Assembly (NCBI GenBank): GCA_020002185.1
Contig: CM034539.1
Coordinates: 25,883,532 to 25,947,531 of the forward strand
Reading direction: 5' to 3'
DNA from: Paraescarpia echinospica
Lineage: Eukaryota; Annelida; Polychaeta; Sabellida; Siboglinidae
Length of the DNA: 64,000 bases
The notes beneath the pieces were generated by a model. The model saw only the letters and a list, made by a program, of their open reading frames with translations, had not been told where the DNA came from and did no database searches. Shown here one piece after another: positions 10,110 to 20,400 of this stretch; within the stretch, counting starts at the first letter, position 1, and each line of letters begins with the position of its first letter. The position numbers were made by a program, and so were the translations under genes.

Positions 10110-11165
10110 TGTTTCGGCCCATGATGGGTTCGGCCCACACAGATGGATGGTTTGGCCCATTTCAAAAAAATCAGGAGTGCCGTGTTGGATGTTTCGGCCC
10201 ATGGGAGAGCGGGAATTCAAAGTGGCAGAAATCTAAGGACGGATGATTCGGCCCAAGCTCTTTATGAAGTGATTACATATTTATGAAAACCTCAATGAAA
10301 GAGCAATTTTCAGAAAATAACCCAGATGCTTTTTACGCAATTAACTAATTATAGCAATGTCATGTCACACGGAAAAAAATATAAATAACGAACATATATA
10401 TAGATACATGCATATATATATTATATATCGAGAATAGAGTATAATAAATTTATTTATATATATATTGAGCGTAAATATAGTTTAATAAATGTTATGTATA
10501 TATATATATATATAGTATAATAAATTATATATATACTGAGCGTAAATATAGTTTAATAAATGTTATGTACATATATAATAAATTATATATATATTGAGCG
10601 TAAATATAATATAATAAATGTTATGTACATATATATATTGAGCGTAAATATAATATAATAAATTATATATAATATCTCCAAGTGGGAGAAACTGATCATG
10701 GGTGAGACCAAAGTCCGGTCAATGCTGAAATCACTCAGCCGTCTGACTTCAGCACGAGTGCAGCACAACAACGAGACACTGGATTCTACTGGATACTACA
10801 TGCATTGTAATTAATAGATTAGCAGTCCTTTGACTGAAGTGTTAATGTATTTGGTGGTATTATATGTTAATAAAATTATTGCCAAAATGTCTCCTTTCCA
10901 GAATAAATATTATCCGGTTATTATGATTATTTCCGCCGCAACTAAGGTCGCAAAAGTCAGATTGCATGTAATATAACAATTATTGAAACATCAAATTAAA
11001 TATGCAAGCGCTACAAGTATTGTCCTTCGATTTCCACCGCAACTAAGGTCGCAGAAGTCAGATTTCACAACTGAAGCAGGACGGACGGTTCGACCCATAG
11101 AGCCCGCCGGCACCGGTAACAGAAACGTTTTGCCTTTTGCCCAGTTTTGGGCCGAAACATCCGGC
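10110..11165. repeat. inverted repeat with reiterated TTCGGCCCA
   Basis: GGATGTTTCGGCCCA at 10187-10201 is matched by its exact complement TGGGCCGAAACATCC at 11148-11162. Further TTCGGCCCA or TTTGGCCCA copies occur at about 10112, 10130, 10150 and 10250, with CTCGGCCCG at 11177. The interior holds an AT-rich minisatellite (10410-10670) and a 100-bp direct duplication around CCGCAACTAAGGTCG (10935 and 11037). It looks like a non-autonomous foldback-type element. No ORF is supported. Confidence 0.5.
10440..10670. repeat. AT-rich minisatellite
   Basis: ATTGAGCGTAAATATA followed by TAATAAATGTTATGTA recurs about four times with a variable spacing of roughly 45-70 bp among TATATA runs. Confidence 0.7.
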
Positions 11166-11174
11166 TCCCGTCAC

Positions 11175-11862
11175 CTCGGCCCGAATTACCGTTATTCCTA
11201 TAGGTATAGTACCATATCCATCTGATTTTATGGATCTAAAGAATCTGCTGCCTATCTGTAGAACGAACCCTTGTCGTCCAACCGACGCTCAGAAGTTCGA
11301 AGAAATTGTACTATTTATATCAGTATAATAAGTGCTGGATGGAGTTTATGCGAAAGAATCGAGGCGTGTTTCCTTTGCGTCATGTATTATCGCCCGATTG
11401 ACACATTATATATGCCAAATTATATTCGTATCAGAATGTTAACGTTGCCACATTAAAACGCTCGAATTAGCGGTGTATTTGTATCGTGTATGGCGCATAG
11501 CAACACATAAAAGATATATAACTAACCTCAAGTTTTGTATTAAGCGAACATCAACTACCCAACGACAAACCAGCAGGTACATCCAAAGTGATAGCCTCGT
11601 TTTAGTTAGGGAATTCCCCGGCAACCTGCTCAAGGCCAAAGGTTTCCCCGTTCGAGTTTGACCCGACTCTCTGTCCTTTGAGAACCCATATGGCCACAAA
11701 AGGGGCTTAGACTTAGTTAGTTGTATGAGATGCTTTGAGACGATTACATCATACTCGACACAACTGTAAGATGGGAGACTCCGGACAAAGCCTCCTTCGG
11801 ATGGCGGCACTGCAAATTGTATCTGGTGGATCGGCAGGTAATAATACAGTGATACACTGATA
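11175..11862. other. no gene recognised
   Basis: Several open frames of 60-120 codons cross here on both strands, but none has a recognisable domain or consistent composition. I treat them as chance. Confidence 0.4.
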
Positions 11863-11890
11863 CAGGGCTTGAGCCTTGACTCTCATAAAG

Positions 11891-14800
11891 CATTTGTCTG
11901 GTAGGACAATAGTCCAGTAGAAATCAGCAAACGTTTTGCCAAACCCGGACATTTTGGTTAAACATTTTTTGTTTGTTTTAGGATGACCAGTAGTGTTTCC
12001 TGAACTTCCAGAAAAAAACTCCAACCAAAATCAACCCTGGGGAACCTCGATTTTTTTCATGAACTATATACGTATCCTATCAGTCATTTTTTGTAACATT
12101 TTCTTTTTATTGGCTGTCCATACATAAATGCAAATGAGTTTTGGCACACTGACTTCCACTGGCCAGCAAGTTAACGGTTAGGTTACTTAATTGTGGTGAT
12201 TTGTATTTTATGTATCCATTACCTCGCTAATATAAGATATCAAGTGTTTGCCACAAGATTAGATCTTACAATTGTGTATCGAAAGCCAATGTTCTAAAAT
12301 CCAAACACGAGCGATAATATCACATATATATTAATTTAACCAAAATCCATAGTACTTAATAGAACAACCGTTTTCGTAAACCCCCTCAAGACATTTTACG
12401 CAGTGGATCTATATTCTAAATAAATAACAGCTATTGTATTAATTATTTGCTTACAGATTGTTAGAAAAGTTATAATAAATTTCTGTACTGATTGTTCTGG
12501 ATTATTATGCATTTATATGCTTGAGCGATTTGAAAATGTGTGGTATGGAAAGCCAAACATGACATTGTTCATAATTTTGTAGCTAAGGCATAACGGTAGA
12601 TCTTGGTTGATTTATTAATGAAAAATTCATAGTTAGTAAGATAGCATGTTAAATCCAAAATCTCTGTTTTAGTAATTATATAAAGTAAAGTTAGCAACTG
12701 TTGTTGAACATATTACCCATAATAATAGTACACATAGTCACTTTATGAAGATTGCCTAGAAAATAGTCATACATCTTTTTCAGGAACGGGTCACTGATAT
12801 GGAGCAACGTGTTATTTGTTAAGAAGGTGGTGGTGGCTTAATGGTTAAACTTAGAAAGAAAGGGATATGTTCATTGGTGGCGGTGTCAAAACTACGATGG
12901 GTTGGCCAAATAATAAAAAAATGCAGGTGATCATTATGTCCATAAAAATGTGGAAAAGCCTTACACTGCCTAAAAAAATGTGACTAAATCATCTCAGGCA
13001 ACAAACCCGGTTGTTGCATCTGAACGTATGCCAACACGTATGAACTCAAGAGGTTACGATTATCAAACTCACTGTCGCATAAAACAGGACAACATCGTTC
13101 TGGCCAAATTCCTGACATTTCTGCGAAGTCACAACCCATTTTCCACCAACAATGATGAGCACCTTCAAAATCTTGCTACTTGGGTCATACCTGATGAGAA
13201 AGTAAATGTACACCAAGCTGTAGATATTGGAATGAAAATCCACCAGAAAATCACAGATCAGAATTACGGAGCCATCGTTCTCAGGAAGTCAGACCGAGTG
13301 AAAACCTTCGCAGATACGAGGAAAACTATCAAACTGAAAGATAGAAAAGAAGTGCACATGTCGTCGACGGAGCTGCACCAGAGACTATTGGCCAAGGCAT
13401 ATACTTCTGGACCACCAGATCGCAGTGTCTTCTCACGTGAGCTAGCAGCCGTAGCACCAGTTTTATTCCACGACAACGGCACAATGCAAAGGCCAGTGAA
13501 GTCTAAATTAGTTACGTACATCGCTACCCTCGATCCCCATGTTGTCTGCAATGATGGAATTGACGACAAAGTTGTGGATGGATGTGCCGTTCTGCATCAG
13601 ATACCCTGGCCAAAAAGACAGGTACCTTTCATGAAGTGTGTTCATCTTATGTGATGTTTGTTCTCCACTTGGCAGCACACGATAGGGCCTGGTTCATAGT
13701 GTTCAACAGCTATGAAGTGCTCACTACCAAGGAACCCGATTAGAATTGGGCAAGATCTTTCCACTGATGTGTTGGTTGGACGTAACACTTCAGTGCTTTC
13801 AGACAAAAGTAGTTTTCTTTCAAACAAGCACAACAAAAAGCAAATCATTAATCTCCTCTCTACTTACCTGCTGAAAGAAGGTATTGAGGTGCGTCATGCT
13901 GGCGAGGAAGGAGATGCGGATACCACAATTGCGAAGTGTACCATAGAAGTTGCAGAATCTCATGAGAACGTATGTATCCATTGTGATGATACAGATCTGC
14001 TTGTAATCCTGCTTTACCATGCGCTTGAAAAGTCCTCTATTCACATACAAACCAAACAAAGACTAATCAGTATCCGCAGTGGTCAACATGCTCTCGGAAA
14101 GGAGATGTGTAAGTGCTTGCCATTTGCACATGCTATGTCTGGCTGTGACACAACGTCAACTATCTATGTTGTTGGCAAAATCAAACACATGAAAGTTCTA
14201 GGATCTTCAACAGAGCTGAGAACATCCGTTGCCATATTCGGCAGTAACACTGCATTGTGCGCCGACACTGTAACAGCTGGGGAGCGGTCTATGGTTTCGC
14301 TTTTCACCAAAAGCAACTGAAATGTAAGTCTCGATGACCTACGATACATGCACATAATTTCATTAAAGTATGTCGCCATTGAAAGAATTCCATCAACAAG
14401 CCGATCATGCTAATTCCATTCACTCAGAGTGCTCCTACAGGTTTCTACTTGGATTAATCTGAAGACGGTATTGGACAGAAAGAACCAATATGGCTTCCAC
14501 TGTGACGCACACTCAGTAGTGCCCAGCAGCACAGACAAAAAACCAGCACCCGAACATCTTCTACAAGAGATCTGTTGCTCTTGTAAGCACCAAGATAAAT
14601 TGTGTGTGTCTTGCAACTGCTCAAAGATTCGTCTTGCCTGTGGCGTCCACTGCAAATGTCAAGGACAGTGCGCAAACGGCCCAACTCTTGTACAGCTACC
14701 CGACAGTGACAATGTTGACAATGCTGATGATGATGTTTAACAAATGATATATTGGAAGATTACAGGTAGAACATTTATGATCTCTCCTAGTTATATTCAA

Positions 14801-15306
14801 GTTTGAATGCTATACCATTCACTGTTTGGGGTATAAGTGATATTTATGTGATCTTTGTTAAGATGTTAATTAAATCCCAGAACAACGTTGGGAGGGAGTG
14901 CTATATAAGAAATATATTACTAATTAATTAATTAATTGGTTAATTACTCACTTGATTGATTAAACTGCATCATTAATGTGTGGCTTAATAGACCAGTATA
15001 AATATCATTACAAACGCGTTAACCAATAAATGAAACAGTTAAACATGTGATTAGCAATCGCAAACAAAAAGTGTTACTTCAAAATTGAACCGAAACATCC
15101 AAAAATAAGGATTGGGGTAAAAACAAAGTTCCCCAGGGTTGATTTTGGTTGGGTTTTTTTTAGGTTCAGGAAACCCTACTGGTCACCTTAAAAAAATTGG
15201 CTTTTTAACCAAAATGTGCGGGTCATCATCAATTTCTACTGGACTACCAGTACTAATTCATGCTTACTTGTCGCAATAGAAATTTACTAGTCCTACCAAA
15301 AAAATG
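11891..15306. mobile_element. candidate transposable unit: inverted arms around a PIN/XPG-like gene
   Basis: The left arm at about 11891-12050 and the right arm at about 15127-15306 are reverse complements of one another with gaps. The best block is a 25-bp perfect match, 12021-12045 against 15128-15152. Other matched pieces are GGTAGGAC, AGTCCAGTAGAAAT and ACATTTTGGTTAAA. The right arm has about 40 extra bases. Further out, CAGGGCTTGAGCC at 11863 and the complement of CAGGGCTCGACATTAAC ending at 15672 might be the real ends, which would make 3.8 kb. I found no clear target duplication. The only coding content is the broken gene at 12980-14740. Confidence 0.5.
12980..14740 (+). pseudogene. 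PIN/XPG-like nuclease-type protein with C-terminal cysteine cluster (broken)
   Basis: Three plus-strand pieces in different frames read as one protein. Piece 1 (12980-13654, 224 codons) has no named domain. Piece 2 (13712-14320, 202 codons) carries spaced acidic motifs EEGDAD (about residues 65-70), CDDTDLLV (91-98) and MSGCDTTS (142-149). This pattern fits FEN/XPG-like members of the PIN superfamily, whose acidic residues bind metal and cut DNA. Piece 3 (14429-14740) has ten cysteines in about 33 residues (ICCSC to CQGQC), suggesting a zinc-binding tail. The layout resembles large families of uncharacterised proteins that I recall from marine invertebrate genomes. Frameshifts near 13655-13710 and the gap 14321-14428 break it, unless they are unrecognised introns. 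It lies between inverted arms, so it may belong to a mobile element. The nuclease role is inferred from motifs only. Confidence 0.6.
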
Positions 15307-15679
15307 ATTTAAACATAAAACGCCGGTGTTATTGCCATAATTGGCTCTGTGGTTGAACCTTCCAAATTACGAACGTTGTTACAGGCTTACTAAACACAAC
15401 TTGGCAGGCTGTATACCTTCAACATAGTTAGTATATGGTGTAGTCTTAAGAACATTATATTAATTAATAATTTAAAAACTTGAAACAGACTGCCTCCTTG
15501 TAACTAACTAAAATGCAAAGCAAAACGTGTCGTGGCATTTTACTGAACTTCAAGCCTCGTTAATATTGCGACTCAATCAACTTGTCCCATCAAACTTCCT
15601 GGACAATGTACTTGTCCGACATTGGTAATTACTTGTCCCGGACAAGCGGACAAATGTTAATGTCGAGCCCTGCTATATT

Positions 15680-16465
15680 AAACTAGTAGTAGTAGGTTAT
15701 AATTTGCAACATTCATACATAATGATAATCATGCCTTTTTATTAATGGCGCAAATTTGGTTCATCCTACTGACCCTCCTGTCCCTGTACCTCAGCCCAGA
15801 GGATACTTACACGGCGGATGCTGTTAATTTAAAAGAGCCAGAATCGTGTCCATTCCCATGGTCACAAAATGCATTAATGATGATTATGCAATAATCTTCT
15901 TAATTCCCTTGAGCCTTAGTCAGTCACTGTTTACCTCAGGCTTAGTTTCACTCTTCATAGGTGTGTCTAGGGGCCTGGGGGCACGTGCCTCCCACAGGCC
16001 TTAGTAATTCGGTGTGCCCGCAGACCTTTTATAATGGGCCCACATGACCGTGCGTGCCCCCTAGATCCATTGACATGTGCCCCCATTAAGGTTACAATAA
16101 GCTGAAGTTATGCCAATGTGGCAGCAAACATTTTTCAACAGCCCCCCTATCCAATGGTCCCAGTTGAGCCAAGTGGGAGAAGTGCTGAAGATATGGCCGA
16201 TGTAACAAGTGAAGTGCGAGGCTGAGACAGTGCGCGAGACAGTGAGAAATAGGTGAAGTTACGACCGTGCAACGATGACACCATTTTCAAAAGCACGCCC
16301 TGTCTTCCAATGTCACCAGTCAAGTCGAGACAGCGGAGAGAAGCTCGTGGCAGCGAAAAAATTTTGACACCAATTTGGTTTAGCCGCGAGTGAAGGTTTT
16401 GTGTCCCCCATGACCTCTGGACACACCCCTGCTCTTGACTGTTCACCTCTGTCCACCTCTGTGTG
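15680..16465. other. no gene recognised
   Basis: Mixed unique sequence. The 99-codon minus-strand frame near 16147-16446 shows no domain and I do not call it. Confidence 0.4.
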
Positions 16466-16469
16466 GAGT

Positions 16470-16514
16470 GCAGATGTGCAGTGGCTAGAACTTCGGACTC
16501 TCAACCGAGAGAAG
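16470..16514 (+). repeat. partial SINE head
   Basis: GTGCAGTGGCTAGAACTTCGG and then ACTCTCAACCGAGAG match the first part of the SINE that starts 85 bp downstream, and then the match stops. It is an extra, truncated tRNA-like head of the same family. Confidence 0.5.
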
Positions 16515-16554
16515 TTAAATTATTTATCATTACCAAGGTATCTGATGGTGTAGC

Positions 16555-16857
16555 GCCATGGGGCAGTGGCTACAGCTTCAGACTCCCAACCGAGAGAATC
16601 CGGATTCGAATCCTGTGCTGCTGTGTCGAACCTTGGGCAAGTCCATTCACTGTACGTTGCTCCAGTTCACTCAGTTGTATGAATGAGTACCTGGCTATAG
16701 ACAGTGGTGGAAATTTGTGTATGAATAGTCTGAATGCATTAATTATAGCGTGGCTGGATGCTTCCCAGAGAAGTCAAGATGGAGTAAACTGTAAAGCACT
16801 TTGAGCAGTCTGGAGGACTGGATACTGCGCTATATAAGAACTTACCTTTACTTTACT
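16555..16857 (+). mobile_element. tRNA-derived SINE, full length
   Basis: The head has an A-box-like GGGCAGTGGCTACAGC and a B box GGATTCGAATCC within a T-arm. The body includes TGGATGCTTCCCAGAGAAGTC and GTAAAGCACTTTGAGCAGTC, and it ends CGCTATATAAGAACTTACC followed by TTTACTTTACTT. Two further tails of the same family lie at 25438-25555 (minus) and 27866-27948 (plus). It sits just upstream of the first visible SLC25A21 exon, presumably in intron 1. Confidence 0.75.
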
Positions 16858-17338
16858 TGACGCAGTCTCGCCATCTTCTACCTCTCCTCCTACCACCACC
16901 CTCTCTTGCATCACGTCTTTGATGATGGTCTCATTAACTGCATCAATCAATCAATCTCTCCTTGAGTCATTTTTGTGGGGGTAATCTTTTATTTAAATGA
17001 CCCACAGTAGTTGCCCTCCTACTGACCCTAATCTCAACCCAGGGGGGTACTTACAAGACGGGTGCTGCTAATAAATTAGGTTAGCTAAGTGAAAGGTTGC
17101 CACACAGACATTCTTTCTCAATTAAGAATTACCCCTTGGTAGGTTATATATAAGAAAGTATTAACTCTCACAGATGACTGTAAATGAATGGAACATAAAA
17201 TACTAACTGCTGAACATGTGTAAGTTCTAGCAGCATTTAAAAACAAGATTGAGAAATATCTCACAAGTACAAGTTTATGTGACCGCCTCAACAATGAAAT
17301 AGTTTAGTACAAAATTATTGGTTTGCCTGCTCTTTCAG

Positions 17339-17471
17339 GTTTTGTCGAGGTCTGTCTAATGCAACCCCTGGATGTGGTCAAAACTCGGCTGCAGCTACAG
17401 TCTGGGACTAGTGGACCTGGTCACTACTCATCGCTGACCGATGTCTTCAGGAAGATGTACAAGACGGAGGG
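17339..17471 (+). CDS. SLC25A21: SLC25A21 exon (first visible)
   Basis: Acceptor TTTCAG precedes it and donor GTGAGA follows. It enters with two bases completing a glycine codon and encodes FVEVCLMQPLDVVKTRLQLQ, which is the end of membrane helix 1 and the first carrier signature. It ends ...KTEG with the glycine split. Confidence 0.92.
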
Positions 17472-20400
17472 GTGAGAGACTGACTCATATTTTATGTACT
17501 AAAATGCATAAATAGCTGTTGTTTTAAAATAATAGAAATATCGTTTTTGCAACCCAATTTATGAATTGACATTGATTTGTAACTGGAGTGACGAAGTGAG
17601 TAGAATATTATACATTATTCAGATAGAATAGAATAGAACTTTATTTTGGTCACAATACACATTTCTTAATATATTTGCAATGGATTACAAAAAAACAATA
17701 CTGCAACCGAGGAGATCCTCTGGAAACCCCAAGAGGCTTATGTCAATGACCACCTGGACAATAACCATCAATCAGGTTCCTTATACCATAAAATTACAAT
17801 GTAACATTAAAACAGTACATTCATCTGGAACAAGGTGAATAGTATATACATGAATAGGTGTTTTTTATAAATGAAATTGGTTGTCTGCTAAAGAAATAAA
17901 TAATGTTACATATTGGGACATGGTATAGTTTTTTGACTAGATTAAAGGTTAAACATCAATAATACATTGAATTTAATACCATAAAACGTTATGGTAGGTT
18001 ATGAGTAGAATATAAAATAAGACATTTCAAGAGTTCAAAGATACTTAGACAGTAATAGCTCTTTTAGTTTCTTTTTAAACTGATTTACGGATACAAGTTG
18101 CTGCAGAACATGAGGTAGGGTATTCCAGAAAATTGGTCCTCAATAATTGATTGTAAATTTCCTATTGTTTGTTCTTATTTGTTGGATGTAATAGGCACTT
18201 TGTTTCTTAGGTTATGGTCATGAATGTTAACAGTTCATAGAAACAGTGACGACATGCTATCTAGGAGTTGTTTATTCATTTCTTTATGCATAAAGATACC
18301 TAACTGATGTTTGTACAGATCTTCCAATTTTAATATTTTTAACTTTGGGAATAGTGGATCTGAGTGTGCAATATGGTGTGATAGTGTGATTATCGGTATA
18401 GCTTAAGTTTGTGCTACACTGTATATGTATTTGCCCATAATAGAGTACAATACTGCAAATGTGATGAGATTAGTGAGGAGTAAATAATTTTCATAACGTA
18501 GATAGGAAGAAAGTGTTTTAGTTTGTTTAGCATTCCTACATTCCGTGCGATTTTTGTTGACAGATTGTCAATATGTATCTTCCAATTAAGGTGTTCATCT
18601 ATAGTTATTCCTAGAAATGTTGTGCATTTAACATGTTTTATTTTGCTTCCATCTACTGTTATTTCAGCTTTGTCAATGTTGTATTTCTTCCTGTTTGGTG
18701 TGAATATAATTCAATTACTTTTTTGGTGTTTATCGAATGCTTATTTGTGTGAAAAATGAGAAATACATGCAACATCAACAGGAACTATTCCATGTCTTCA
18801 TTGATTTCAAGAAGGCATTCGACAGGGTGTGGCATGCCACACTATTGGCAACAATGAAAACTACAATATTGGATGAAAACTAGTACACACCATCGAACAG
18901 CTATACGCTAAAGCTAGCAGCGCAGTACTGGTGCAAGGCGCTGTAGGTGAATGGTTCCACACATCAGTCGGAGTCTATCAAGGATGCCTCTTGTCATCTA
19001 CGTTATTCACCATATTCCTGGAACGAATAATGACATATGCCCTGGACCTCAACGTGTTGGCTGGAAGTGAAGAAGAACTTGCTAACCTTGTGAACCAACT
19101 GGACGAAACATCAGTCAGATATGGAATGGAAATTAGCACAGAAAAAACCAAGCTAATGACAAACAGCAAAAATGCAATGAGGTCCCGAATAACTGCCAAT
19201 GGACACAAACTGGAAACAGTAAGTTAGTTCAAGTACATCAATGACGAGGGTTCCAGGAACGAAATCCTTGCAAGATCTGCGCAAACATTAGCAGCAATGG
19301 TGAAATTGAAACCAGTTTGGAGAGACAAAAACATTGCACTGAAATCTAAACTTAAACTAGTACGTACACTGGTCCTTTCCATCTTTCTGTATGCATGCGA
19401 ATCATGGACCCTCACCGCGGAACTGCAAAGAAGAATTGCTGCATTGGAAATGAAATGCTACCGAAGAATCCTCGGTATTTCCTACATGGACCACATCACC
19501 AACGATGAAATCAGAAAAATCATCACAACAACATTATGAAGACCTGCTGACCACAGTAAAAAAGAGGAAACTGAGATGGTATGGTCATGTAACACGATCA
19601 AGCGGGCTCACAAATACAATACTACAAGGAACAGTGCCGGGGAAAACAAGACAGGGGAGACAGGAAGAGATGGTCAGACAATATTGCAGAAAAGACTGGG
19701 AAGACCTTTGCAGAAACTCAGACATTAGCACACAACCGCGAAGACTGGCGTCGACTGGTGAAACATTCAGCAATGCAGCGCCCCCATGACCCAGGTGCGT
19801 TACGGGAGTAGTAAGTAAGTATTTGTGTGAAACCACTTAGAAATTTTGTGTAATTGTACATTCAGTACTTCTTCAATAATAGTGTCAAATCATGTGTGTG
19901 CATGGAAGAGACTTGTGTCATCTCAAAAAAGTATAGGCTTTAGGATATCTGATACATGTTCAATATCATTTATATATAAAATGAAGAGTAAGGGACCTAA
20001 TATTGATTCTTGCAGAACTCTGCAAGAAATTTACTTATATTCCGATTCAGTTTTGTTGAATGACACATACTGTTTTCTATTCTGTAAGTAGCTTTTGAAC
20101 CAGTTGCAGGCAGTATGTTTTATACCATAGCATTGGAGTTTCTGTATTAAGATATTATGGTCTATCGTGTCGAATGCCTTAGAGAGATCCAGGAATACAC
20201 CTATAATGTATTTTTTGTCATCAATGTTACATGATATTTAGTGCCATATATGTAGAATAAGTTTTCCTGAATCCATAGTCTTTTTTATATATTATATTAT
20301 GTTTGGTTAAAAAGCTGTAAAGCCTATTGTACATTAGGCGTTCAAGTACTTTTGAGAAGTATGGGAGGATTGAAATTGGTCTGTAATTTTTTAACAGTTC

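Noticed and set aside
11439..11810. 123-codon minus-strand ORF
   Set aside because: No recognisable motif, competing frames on the other strand, and no splice or promoter context.
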